Assembly: GCA_009785435.1 (NCBI GenBank)
Contig: WQWG01000047.1
Span: 1 to 5,606, forward strand
DNA length: 5,606 bases
Direction of reading: 5' to 3'
From: Clostridiales bacterium
GTDB lineage: Bacteria > Bacillota > Clostridia > Peptostreptococcales > Anaerovoracaceae
Positions 1-5,241 of the stretch are shown here, piece after piece. The position numbers were made by a program, and so were the translations under genes. Numbering within the stretch: position 1 is the first letter of the stretch; the number at the start of each line of letters is the position of its first letter. A model generated the notes under the pieces. That model did not search any database. It saw only the letters and a program-made list of their open reading frames with translations, and had not been told where the DNA came from.

Positions 1-128
1 ACTCCGAACTCCCTGATGGAATCTCTTAGTTCCAGAAGCTCTGCTTCTTGAAATATTTTTCTTGGTTGCTCAGGATTTAAACAAATTTGTTCGATGGCGA
101 TTTCATTATCTCTCCGCAATAACATCAT
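1..128 (-). CDS. ParB/Noc-family protein, N-terminal fragment
   Basis: Only the first 42 complete codons are in the window; the gene continues past base 1. The peptide contains IAIEQICLNPEQPRKIF followed by LRDSIREFGV. This is the start of the ParB/Noc nuclease-like (CTP-binding) domain, with the typical 'I-x-x-N-P-x-Q-P-R-K-x-F ... S-I-x-E-x-G' pattern. ParB proteins load on parS sites and spread to organise and segregate the origin region. Noc is the paralog that binds its own site and blocks division over the nucleoid. The start is set by AGGAGG at 135-140, six bases before ATG 126-128; a second ATG follows at once (123-125). The gene lies after rsmG, the position of noc in Bacillus, but the adjacent site is parS-type and not Noc-type, so parB and noc cannot be separated from 42 residues. 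A terminator at 226-262 separates it from rsmG, so it should have its own promoter in about 141-225; I found no convincing -35/-10 pair there. Confidence 0.9.
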   Translation of the reverse strand, partial: MMLLRRDNEIAIEQICLNPEQPRKIFQEAELLELRDSIREFG

Positions 129-225
129 TTTTTCCCTCCTTAATGGCTTGGTGTTTTGATCATATTCCCCGTTTTATCCATATCGTAACAAGAGATATTC
201 CAAGTAAAAAGCATTTTTATCAAAC

Positions 226-262
226 AAAAAACCTCTGGTTTCGCTATTTCAGAGGTTTTTTT
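226..262. terminator. Bidirectional intrinsic terminator after rsmG
   Basis: The inverted repeat ACCTCTG (231-237) and CAGAGGT (250-256) encloses a 12-base loop. It is flanked by an A run on the left (226-231) and a T run on the right (256-262). Read on the minus strand, the left A run becomes the U tract that ends the mnmG-rsmG transcript. The same hairpin works on the plus strand. It insulates rsmG from the parB/noc gene. Confidence 0.85.
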
Positions 263-309
263 GATGTTATTCTTTGTTTTTAACCAACATTTTACACGAA
301 CCGTTTCAG

Positions 310-323
310 GTTTCACGTGAAAC
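310..323. promoter_or_regulatory. parS: parS centromere-like site
   Basis: GTTTCACGTGAAAC is a perfect 14-bp palindrome identical to the core of the bacterial parS consensus (TGTTTCACGTGAAACA); only the two outermost bases of the 16-mer differ (G309, G324). It starts 8 bases beyond the rsmG stop codon, between rsmG and the parB/noc start. ParB nucleates here and spreads, and SMC is recruited around such sites. The Noc site (core TTCCCGGGAA) is different, so this site points to Spo0J/ParB binding. Confidence 0.93.
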
Positions 324-331
324 GAAGCTTA

Positions 332-1042
332 CTATTTTAGAGGGTCTTTTGTTGGCGTTCCGGCTTTCCTCGGATATTTCACAGGTGTGTTTTGCTTCTT
401 TTTGATGACAACCATATTGTGATTAAGGTCAAAGCCTTCAAGATTTACGTTCCTGATGCTCTCCGTTTCTCCGCCTAATATTTTGATCGCACGTTTTGCC
501 TCTTGTAACTCCTCACTGGCATCAGGGCCTTTATAAGAAATGAATGTGCCGCCGATGTTGACAAACGGCAAGCAATATTCTGAAAGTGTTGCAAGATTCG
601 CAACAGCCCTCGAAACACAGATATCGAATTTTTCTCTGTATGCTTCTTTGTGCGCAAGGTCTTCGGCTCTCGTATGAAGCGTTTCAACGTTTGATACCCC
701 AAGGCTTTCCAATATTTCATCCAATATTTTGATTCTTTTTCCAAGTAAATCGATAAGCAGAAATTGTTTGTCCGGAAAGATCAGCGCCAGCGGAACGCCC
801 GGAAATCCTGCCCCCGTTCCCACATCGATCATGGTGTCTGCGTTTTTCATTTCGTCAAAACCGGCACACAAAACCGAATCGATGAAATGTTTTTTGATAA
901 ATTCGCTTTCATCCGTGATCGCGGTCAAATTGACTTTCTCATTCCACTCCAGCACCAGCTTCATATACTGCTCAAACTTCAAAATCGTTTCGCTGTTCAC
1001 TGAAATATTCAATTGTTCAAATGCATTTTCAAGTTGATTCAT
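332..1042 (-). CDS. rsmG: 16S rRNA (guanine-N7) methyltransferase RsmG
   Basis: This 236-residue protein belongs to the RsmG (GidB) family, which methylates N7 of G527 (E. coli numbering) in 16S rRNA using S-adenosylmethionine; loss of function is a known route to low-level streptomycin resistance. Visible family marks are VLEWNEKVNLTAI (about 30-42), KHFIDS (51-56), the SAM-binding loop DVGTGAGFPG (73-82), the acidic end of the next strand LLID (95-98), SRAVA (144-148), and SYKGP (169-173). The basic tail TPVKYPRKAGTP (219-230) is typical of Firmicute RsmG. Length fits the family. GGTGA at 1048-1052 precedes the ATG by five bases. It lies 139 bp after mnmG with no recognisable terminator or strong promoter between, so it is probably co-transcribed with mnmG. 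The transcript ends at the hairpin at 226-262. Confidence 0.97.
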   Translation of the reverse strand: MNQLENAFEQLNISVNSETILKFEQYMKLVLEWNEKVNLTAITDESEFIKKHFIDSVLCAGFDEMKNADTMIDVGTGAGFPGVPLALIFPDKQFLLIDLLGKRIKILDEILESLGVSNVETLHTRAEDLAHKEAYREKFDICVSRAVANLATLSEYCLPFVNIGGTFISYKGPDASEELQEAKRAIKILGGETESIRNVNLEGFDLNHNMVVIKKKQNTPVKYPRKAGTPTKDPLK

Positions 1043-1181
1043 ATTTCTTCACCGAAATAACTTGGTTTACAATAACTTTTTGCCGGTCATCTTATGTTTG
1101 CGTCGAGCGCAAAACACTTTGCAAATACGGAGGTCTTTGTCGAGATCATTGGTTTTCCGTAATTATTTATTGTGAACTTCG
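1043..1181 (-). other. mnmG-rsmG intergenic spacer with a small hairpin
   Basis: This stretch contains a 6-bp inverted repeat, TTTGCG (1097-1102) and CGCAAA (1108-1113), around a 5-base loop. No U tract follows on either strand, so it is not a terminator. I see no convincing -35/-10 pair and no small ORF with a ribosome binding site. Confidence 0.4.
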
Positions 1182-3074
1182 TCAATTTCGCTCTCGCCTC
1201 TTCTTTTCCAAATGGATGAGCAATACGTTGATGTCTGCCGGCGAAACGCCGGAGATTCTCGATGCTTGGCCTACAGAAACAGGCTTGAATTGATTCAGCT
1301 TCTGCGTCGCTTCGATGCGAAGACCCGACACCTGAGCATAATCAAACGCAGGGTCAAGCTTTTTATCTTCCAGTTTCTTAAAGTTTTTGATCTGAAGAAG
1401 CTGTTTATCGATGTATCCCTCGTATTTGATCTGCACTTCCAGCTTTGTGATGACATGCTTGGAAAGTGCCGGCCTTCCCGGATCGATTTCAGCCAATGCT
1501 TCATACGTGATTTCCGGCCTTTTCATAAGCTCGGCAAGCGACGCTTTGTTTTTAAGCGGCGTGCTGTCCATTTTTCTCAGAAACTCGTCTGCTTCTCTTG
1601 GCATAAACAGGGTTTCTTCAAGCCGCTTCCTTTCAATTTCAACGTCTGCCTTGTCTTTCAGATATCGGTCGTAACGGTCTTTCGACGCAAGTCCTATACC
1701 GTAAGATTTTTCGGTCAACCTTAAGTCCGCGTTGTCTTGCCTCAACACAAGGCGGTATTCCGCTCTGGATGTCATGATTCGATACGGCTCATTTGTGCCT
1801 TTCGTTATCAGATCATCGATGAGTACGCCGATATACGCCTCGGAACGATCCAAAACAAACGGTTCTTTGCCATCGATCTTCAACACAGCATTGATGCCCG
1901 CCATGAGGCCTTGGGCTGCTGCTTCTTCATATCCTGAGCTGCCGTTAAACTGCCCTGCGCAAAACAAATTCTCGATGAGCCTGGTTTCGAGGCTCATTTT
2001 TAAGCTTAAGGGGTCGATACAGTCGTATTCGATGGCATATGCCGGCCTTACGATCTTCACATGTTCAAGCCCCGGAATGGTTCTATAAAAGGCCTCTTGC
2101 ACATCTTCGGGAAGACTTGATGACATCCCTTGGATGTACATTTCCTCTGTATGAAGACCTTCGGGTTCAACAAACAGTTGGTGTCTTTCTTTGTCCGCAA
2201 AGCGGTTCACTTTGTCTTCTATGGATGGGCAATACCGCGCCCCGATTCCCTCAATTTGTCCACCAAACAATGCAGAGCGTTCAAAGTTTGCCCTGATGAC
2301 ATCGTGTGTATTTTGATTTGTATAGGTCAAGTAACACGGCACCTGTTCCTTTTCAAGATGATCCGTCATAAATGAAAAGGGAACGATTTCGGCGTCGCCT
2401 TGTTCTTCTTTCATCTTTGAAAAGTCAAAACTGCTTCTGAGCGCCCTTGCGGGCGTCCCCGTTTTAAAGCGCCTGAGGCCGATTCCGTATGTTTCAAGGC
2501 TCTCGGACAACTCCATCGAAGGCGCAAGGCCGTTCGGCCCGCTATAGAAAGCTCTGTCTCCGATGAATATCTTTCCGCATAAATACGTTCCTGTTGCCAA
2601 AATGACGGCTTTCGCCTTATACGCAGAGCCTGTCTTTAAAACGATGCCACAAACTTGGCCATCTTCAACAATCAGGTCTATGACTTCACCTTGCTTTAAG
2701 TCGAGGTTTTCTTGCTGTTCCAGAACCCTTTTCATCTCAAGGTGATACGCATTCTTATCCGCCTGCGCCCTGAGAGAATGGACTGCGGGGCCTTTTCCCG
2801 TGTTCAACATCCTGCTTTGGATAAATGTTTTATCGATGTTGATGCCCATCTCGCCACCGAGCGCATCGATTTCCCGCACAAGATGACCCTTTCCTGTCCC
2901 GCCGATGGATGGATTGCACGCCATCATCGCCACGGATTCAAGGTTGATCGAGAGCAAAAGCGTCTTCTTGCCCATGCGTGCAGACGCAAGCGCCGCCTCA
3001 CATCCTGCATGGCCTGCGCCTACGACCGCGATGTCATATTCATCTATGAAAAAATAATTTTTATGTTCCATCAT
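1182..3074 (-). CDS. mnmG: tRNA uridine-34 5-carboxymethylaminomethyl modification enzyme MnmG
   Basis: MnmG (GidA) is an FAD protein that, with the GTPase MnmE, adds the carboxymethylaminomethyl group to C5 of wobble uridine 34 in several tRNAs. Counting from ATG 3072-3074 (630 aa, the usual length), the FAD-binding GAGHAGCEAA is at 19-28, ACNPSIGG with family cysteine C53 at 52-59, and GGEMG at 73-77. Then come MLNTGKGPAV (89-98), LATGTYLCG (159-167), and RYCPSIEDKV with the second family cysteine C282 (280-289). The C-terminal MnmE-contacting region ends with GQASRISGVSPADI. The frame stays open to TTG 3114-3116, but that codon lies inside a terminator hairpin, so I discount it. ATG 3081-3083 is an alternative (633 aa). 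Neither has a good Shine-Dalgarno, only GGA-containing sequence. mnmE, the usual upstream neighbour, is absent; the preceding gene is an AbrB-like regulator. Confidence 0.96.
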   Translation of the reverse strand: MMEHKNYFFIDEYDIAVVGAGHAGCEAALASARMGKKTLLLSINLESVAMMACNPSIGGTGKGHLVREIDALGGEMGINIDKTFIQSRMLNTGKGPAVHSLRAQADKNAYHLEMKRVLEQQENLDLKQGEVIDLIVEDGQVCGIVLKTGSAYKAKAVILATGTYLCGKIFIGDRAFYSGPNGLAPSMELSESLETYGIGLRRFKTGTPARALRSSFDFSKMKEEQGDAEIVPFSFMTDHLEKEQVPCYLTYTNQNTHDVIRANFERSALFGGQIEGIGARYCPSIEDKVNRFADKERHQLFVEPEGLHTEEMYIQGMSSSLPEDVQEAFYRTIPGLEHVKIVRPAYAIEYDCIDPLSLKMSLETRLIENLFCAGQFNGSSGYEEAAAQGLMAGINAVLKIDGKEPFVLDRSEAYIGVLIDDLITKGTNEPYRIMTSRAEYRLVLRQDNADLRLTEKSYGIGLASKDRYDRYLKDKADVEIERKRLEETLFMPREADEFLRKMDSTPLKNKASLAELMKRPEITYEALAEIDPGRPALSKHVITKLEVQIKYEGYIDKQLLQIKNFKKLEDKKLDPAFDYAQVSGLRIEATQKLNQFKPVSVGQASRISGVSPADINVLLIHLEKKRRERN

Positions 3075-3086
3075 CAAATCCATTCC

Positions 3087-3130
3087 AAAAAATATGTAGC
3101 CCTTAAAGTGTAACAAACTTTAAGAGCTAC
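3087..3130 (-). terminator. Intrinsic terminator of the AbrB-like gene
   Basis: The arms 3096-3109 and 3117-3130 form a 14-bp stem around a 7-base loop. The only imperfect position is a G-U wobble in minus-strand RNA; it would be a C-A mismatch in plus-strand RNA, which fixes the orientation. The minus-strand tract ATATTTTTT (3087-3095) follows directly. It begins 20 bp after the stop codon of the AbrB-like gene and ends just before the mnmG start. Confidence 0.9.
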
Positions 3131-3135
3131 TTCAA
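3107..3135 (-). promoter_or_regulatory. Possible mnmG promoter embedded in the upstream terminator
   Basis: On the minus strand TTGAAG (3130-3135) and TACACT (3107-3112) are 17 bp apart. Each box matches the sigma-A consensus at 4 of 6 positions. Transcription would begin near 3100, past most of the terminator hairpin, giving a short leader to the mnmG ATG. This would solve the problem that a strong terminator sits directly before mnmG, but the boxes are mediocre. Confidence 0.3.
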
Positions 3136-3149
3136 GTGTATAAACTCGG

Positions 3150-3590
3150 TCAGGCGAGTATGTTTTCTATTTCCTTGTCGGTTAAGCCTGTTAGTTTTAC
3201 AATATCATCAATAGACATATCCATTTGCAAGGCATTTTTCGCCACTGTTAACATTGCATTTTTCTCTGCTCCGCGCTCTCTCGCATAAAGATCTCTCTGT
3301 TCTTTCAACATTGCTTCATAGAGTTGTTGCGCTTTTTCGTCTTCTTCTCGAACCTCACGAACTAAATCCATAATATCATCTTCGTTGTTTATGCCGGCTT
3401 TTTCAAATGCGCCGGCCATCTCTCTTTGTAAAGTCTCCATTGCATAAATGGCAGGATTCACCATGATTACACGATCATTTTCGTAAATCAACGCCACTCG
3501 GTCGCCTGTTGATAAACCCATGCTTTTGCGTATATCAACAGGCAACGTTATTTGACCTTTTGACATCACTTTCGCCGTGTTAAAGACCAT
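3150..3590 (-). CDS. AbrB/MazE-fold transcriptional regulator with Rpn-type C-terminal tail
   Basis: The 146-residue product starts at ATG 3588-3590, placed by GGAGG at 3599-3603 with an 8-base spacer; the upstream in-frame TTG at 3605 overlaps this site and is rejected. Residues 3-47 form an AbrB/SpoVT-type swapped-hairpin DNA-binding domain: AKVMSKGQITLPVDIRK, then GLSTGDRVALI and DRVIMVNP. Such domains dimerise and act as transition-state regulators or antitoxins. Residues 48-82 (YAMETLQREMAGAFEKAG...DDIMDLVREV) resemble the linker of Firmicute AbrB/MazE proteins. Residues 83-146 are charged and helical and end in LTVAKNALQMDMSIDDIVKL followed by TGLTDKEIENIL. That pattern is familiar from the C-termini of Rpn/YhgA-like PD-(D/E)XK 'transposase' proteins. 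The catalytic part of that family is absent, so the protein should bind DNA but not cut it. No toxin gene is fused or adjacent in frame. It has its own promoter (cassette A) and terminator. The AbrB fold is secure; target and role are unknown. Confidence 0.88.
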   Translation of the reverse strand: MVFNTAKVMSKGQITLPVDIRKSMGLSTGDRVALIYENDRVIMVNPAIYAMETLQREMAGAFEKAGINNEDDIMDLVREVREEDEKAQQLYEAMLKEQRDLYARERGAEKNAMLTVAKNALQMDMSIDDIVKLTGLTDKEIENILA

Positions 3591-3615
3591 AACATACACC
3601 TCCAAACATCGAGTA

Positions 3616-3660
3616 ATGGTTCGTCTAGCTAATTTGTGTCACCAGTGGTGACACAAATTC
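3616..3660 (-). pseudogene. Remnant of a second DUF1016 nuclease gene in the AbrB-like leader
   Basis: Read on the minus strand, these 15 codons give EFVSPLVTQIS-stop-TNH. The intact nuclease gene has EFVSALLTQISWTNH at residues 92-106. The alignment is gapless; the tryptophan codon TGG has become TAG, and T and N are kept with synonymous third-base changes (ACA to ACG, AAT to AAC). Homology stops after the histidine codon. The remnant lies immediately downstream of promoter A, so it is now transcribed as part of the 5' leader of the AbrB-like gene. It probably marks a mostly deleted duplicate of the nuclease gene. Confidence 0.7.
3631..3659. repeat. Perfect inverted repeat in the AbrB-like leader
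   Basis: AATTTGTGTCACC (3631-3643) and its exact complement (3647-3659) flank AGT. It covers about +5 to +33 from the predicted start of transcription. It could be an operator for a dimeric regulator such as the AbrB-like protein, or a 5' hairpin in the mRNA. A near copy lies inside the nuclease gene at 4760-4788. Confidence 0.85.
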
Positions 3661-3670
3661 ACTTTCGACG

Positions 3671-3699
3671 ATTGTAACAAAATATTATTGTGATTTCAA
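3671..3699 (-). promoter_or_regulatory. Promoter A, for the AbrB-like gene
   Basis: On the minus strand TTGAAA (3694-3699) and TACAAT (3671-3676) are exactly 17 bp apart, each matching 5 of 6 consensus positions. An AT-rich upstream stretch may act as an UP element. Predicted start is near 3664, giving a leader of about 75 nt. The same arrangement occurs at 5137-5165. Confidence 0.82.
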
Positions 3700-3730
3700 T
3701 ATGTATAATTGAATTTTTTTTACTGTCGCC

Positions 3731-3780
3731 AAAAAAAGAAAAATGCTCGCCCGTTGTTTGTTTGACAACTGAAGCGAGCA
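3731..3780 (-). terminator. Terminator A, closing the nuclease/KilA-N unit
   Basis: The outer stem TGCTCGC (3744-3750) pairs with GCGAGCA (3774-3780). The inner stem GTTGT (3753-3757) pairs with ACAAC (3765-3769). On the minus strand the hairpin is followed by TTTTTCTTTTTTT (complement of 3731-3743). It ends transcription arriving from the nuclease gene before promoter A. Confidence 0.85.
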
Positions 3781-3789
3781 ATAAGAGCC

Positions 3790-3807
3790 GAAGATATCAT
3801 AATCTTC
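3790..3807. repeat. Small inverted repeat between KilA-N remnant and terminator A
   Basis: GAAGAT (3790-3795) and ATCTTC (3802-3807) form a 6-bp hairpin with a 6-base loop. There is no proper U tract, so its function is unclear. The rest of 3787-3857 holds no gene that I can support. Confidence 0.4.
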
Positions 3808-3857
3808 TTTAAATTATGCGTTATAAAGCAAACTGTTCCGCCTTTTGCCTTGTTTCC

Positions 3858-4010
3858 TCAATTTTCTTTTTTAATGTTACTGAATTCAGTAACATTAAAG
3901 TTCGGATTATTTACCTTTTCCCAAATTCCCATGAACTCAACCATATAGCGTGTACTGAGCCAATGAGAAATGACAAGCCCTGTAGCGTCGGCGTTTTTGT
4001 ATTTCGCCAT
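3858..4010 (-). pseudogene. Remnant of a KilA-N domain gene
   Basis: The minus strand encodes a 50-residue peptide whose core is MAKYKNADATGLV, then ISHWLSTRYMVEFMGIWEK and NPNFNVTEFSNIK. This is the front half of a KilA-N domain (normally '...LTDIA-x-YKN-x-x-A-T-G-L-V-I-x-x-W-L-x-x-R-x-x-x-E-F-x-G-x-W-E-x-x-x-N-P-x-F...'). KilA-N is a DNA-binding domain common in phage and accessory bacterial proteins. The remnant lacks the first strands before the 'DMAKYKN' helix: the codon before the ATG still reads as the D of that motif, but a stop lies a few codons further upstream. It also lacks everything after NIK, where the frame ends in KKEN-stop. No Shine-Dalgarno precedes the ATG. It starts 50 bp after the nuclease stop and was probably once co-transcribed with it. 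A tiny functional protein is possible but less likely. Confidence 0.75.
3870..3899. repeat. Perfect 30-bp palindrome inside the KilA-N remnant
   Basis: TTTAATGTTACTGAA is followed directly by its exact reverse complement, with GAATTC at the centre. It covers exactly the ten codons FNVTEFSNIK and ends where similarity to KilA-N proteins runs out. No U tract follows on either strand. Confidence 0.85.
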
Positions 4011-4060
4011 GTCGGTTTTGTTGTTTATGTTGTTTTATTGTCTACTCGCCATTACTCATT

Positions 4061-5062
4061 TTAATCGCCTGTTTCACTTTTAGCTAACAAGATTCCCTTA
4101 AATTCTCTCAACTTTTTCTCCAGTAATTTTTTATCAATTAACTTTAGAGAATACTCAGCAACCATTGTCGGCGAAAGATTACGACTCATAGCAAACTCAA
4201 CAACCTCATCTTCCTTGCTCGCGCAAAGGATAACACCAATGCCAGGGTTCTCGTTCGGCTTTCTATGCTCACGGTCGAGCGCCTCAAGGTAGAGGTCCAT
4301 TTTGCTAATATATTCCGGCTGAAATTTATCAATTTTCAATTCAAATGCCACAAGACAAGATAGCCCACGATGATAAAACAACAAATCGATATGGTAATCC
4401 GAATTGCCAACTTGTACTCTGTACTCCTCGCCTACAAAACTAAAATCTTTACCCGCTTCAAGGACAAAATTTTTCAGATTTTTGACAATTGCTTTTTTCA
4501 AATCGTCCTCAGAAAACTTATCCGGCAAGTCTAGAAATTCCAAAACGTAATGATCAAGTAATCGCATATCATCATTGCTTTGCGCTTCGATAGGGCTGAC
4601 GGTTTGCGTTGATAGCATATGTCGCTGATAATAAGCACTTTTAAGCTGTCGCTCCAATTCTCTACTCGAATATTTTTCCTTTGCACACAGAGATAAGTAA
4701 AATTCCTTTTCCTCAATGCTCTTTGTGCCAGACATTATTTGCAAATGATTTGTCCAGCTAATTTGTGTCAGCAGTGCTGACACAAATTCATTTGCCTTGT
4801 ATGTTTCGTAAAATTGCCTCATCCGATAAAGTCCACGCCTGTTAAACCCTTTAATTTCGGGGCAGTTTTCTTTTATATATTCCGCTGTTGCATTTATAAA
4901 GGCATTGCCCCAATCAGACTTTGCGCTTTCGATACTTAAATATTCTCCAACATTCCAATATAGCTTAATAAGCTCGGCATTTACGCTATGCAATGCGTTT
5001 TGCCGGGCTTGCTCAATCATCGTTACAATTTTGTTTGCATATGGGGTTATTTCGCCGCTCAT
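4061..5062 (-). CDS. DUF1016/YhcG-type PD-(D/E)XK nuclease
   Basis: The 333-residue protein has the two-part layout of the YhcG family. The N-terminal domain (about 10-145) carries LYWNVGEYL (34-42), GFNRRGLYRMRQFYE (72-86), LTQISWTNHL (98-107) and SSRELERQL (132-140). The C-terminal PD-(D/E)XK domain (about 165-320) contains HYVLEFLDL (171-179), FSFVGEEYRV (207-216), HIDLLFYHR (224-232) and AFELKIDKFQPEY (239-251). Predicted catalytic residues are D226, E241 and K243, all present. Length is normal and I see no frameshift. Family members are predicted DNA endonucleases, common in accessory regions and near restriction-modification genes, but no methylase or specificity subunit is visible here. 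GGAGG (5067-5071) lies a rather tight 4 bases before the ATG. It is driven by promoter B and terminated at cassette A. It appears AT-richer than mnmG, consistent with acquisition. The fold is secure; the cellular role is not. Confidence 0.92.
   Translation of the reverse strand: MSGEITPYANKIVTMIEQARQNALHSVNAELIKLYWNVGEYLSIESAKSDWGNAFINATAEYIKENCPEIKGFNRRGLYRMRQFYETYKANEFVSALLTQISWTNHLQIMSGTKSIEEKEFYLSLCAKEKYSSRELERQLKSAYYQRHMLSTQTVSPIEAQSNDDMRLLDHYVLEFLDLPDKFSEDDLKKAIVKNLKNFVLEAGKDFSFVGEEYRVQVGNSDYHIDLLFYHRGLSCLVAFELKIDKFQPEYISKMDLYLEALDREHRKPNENPGIGVILCASKEDEVVEFAMSRNLSPTMVAEYSLKLIDKKLLEKKLREFKGILLAKSETGD
4760..4788. repeat. Inverted repeat inside the nuclease gene, sister of 3631-3659
   Basis: AATTTGTGTCAGC (4760-4772) and its exact complement (4776-4788) flank AGT. 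It differs from the leader copy only by a paired C-to-G and G-to-C change, so both copies remain perfect. Here it encodes the conserved FVSALLTQI segment. Confidence 0.85.
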
Positions 5063-5096
5063 AATGCCTCCGCTTTTATTGTGAATTTATTTTTGG

Positions 5097-5116
5097 TTTT
5101 CCTGAGATCAGGAAAA
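5097..5116. promoter_or_regulatory. Inverted repeat in the nuclease leader, possible operator
   Basis: TTTTCCTGA (5097-5105) and TCAGGAAAA (5108-5116) are perfect 9-bp arms separated by two bases. It lies about +14 to +33 from the predicted start of promoter B. Its downstream edge falls at the same offset as that of the palindrome after promoter A, although the sequences differ. It may be an operator or an mRNA 5' hairpin. Confidence 0.55.
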
Positions 5117-5136
5117 TCTATTTTGTCTTCACAACG

Positions 5137-5165
5137 ATTATGCCAAAATATTATCGCATTGTCAA
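5137..5165 (-). promoter_or_regulatory. Promoter B, for the nuclease gene
   Basis: On the minus strand a perfect TTGACA (5160-5165) and CATAAT (5137-5142, 5 of 6) are 17 bp apart. This is the best sigma-A-type promoter in the window. The predicted start is near 5130, about 68 nt before the nuclease ATG. It is homologous to promoter A. Confidence 0.87.
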
Positions 5166-5199
5166 TATGTGTAATTGAAATATTTTTTACTGTCGCCAT

Positions 5200-5241
5200 A
5201 AAAAAATTACTCGCCCGTTGTTTGACAACTGAAGCGAGTAA
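5200..5241 (-). terminator. Terminator B, upstream of the nuclease promoter
   Basis: TTACTCGC (5207-5214) pairs with GCGAGTAA (5234-5241), and inside it GTTGT (5217-5221) pairs with ACAAC (5225-5229). A run of seven A (5200-5206) gives the U tract on the minus strand. It ends transcripts from the surface-protein side. Confidence 0.85.

Larger units (their letters stand above)
3666..3786 (-). repeat. Terminator-promoter cassette, copy A
   Basis: This 121-bp block aligns along its whole length with 5132-5246. Shared runs include TCAATATGT, ACTGTCGCCA, CTCGCCCGTTG and TTTGACAACTGAAGCGAG. Copy A has a 4-base longer terminator loop and a longer A run. The similarity stops at AATAAGA on the right and CGATT on the left. 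Promoter A and terminator A are its parts. Confidence 0.85.

Noticed and set aside
141..225. Promoter for the parB/noc gene
   Set aside because: TTGATA-like and TTGGAA-like -35 sequences exist, but no -10 box of acceptable match lies at 16-18 bp, so I do not report one.
62..283. 73-residue plus-strand open frame
   Set aside because: It crosses the ParB/Noc start region, its ribosome binding site and the bidirectional terminator in antisense.
3084..3116. Extension of MnmG to the upstream in-frame TTG (644 residues)
   Set aside because: The TTG lies in the loop of the upstream terminator, has no ribosome binding site, and the extra residues have no counterpart in the family.
3816..4064. 82-residue plus-strand open frame
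   Set aside because: It is the antisense shadow of the KilA-N remnant, whose minus-strand reading gives a recognisable domain.
3616..4788. CRISPR array or Rickettsia-type palindromic element from the repeated AATTTGTGTCA palindromes
   Set aside because: There are only two copies over 1 kb apart and no regular spacers. The in-gene copy encodes a segment aligned with the native DUF1016 domain and is not an insertion.
3150..5062. Classical toxin-antitoxin pair made of the AbrB-like protein and the nuclease
   Set aside because: The two genes are separated by a terminator, a remnant gene and independent promoters, so they do not form the overlapping co-transcribed pair expected of type II systems; a regulatory link remains possible.
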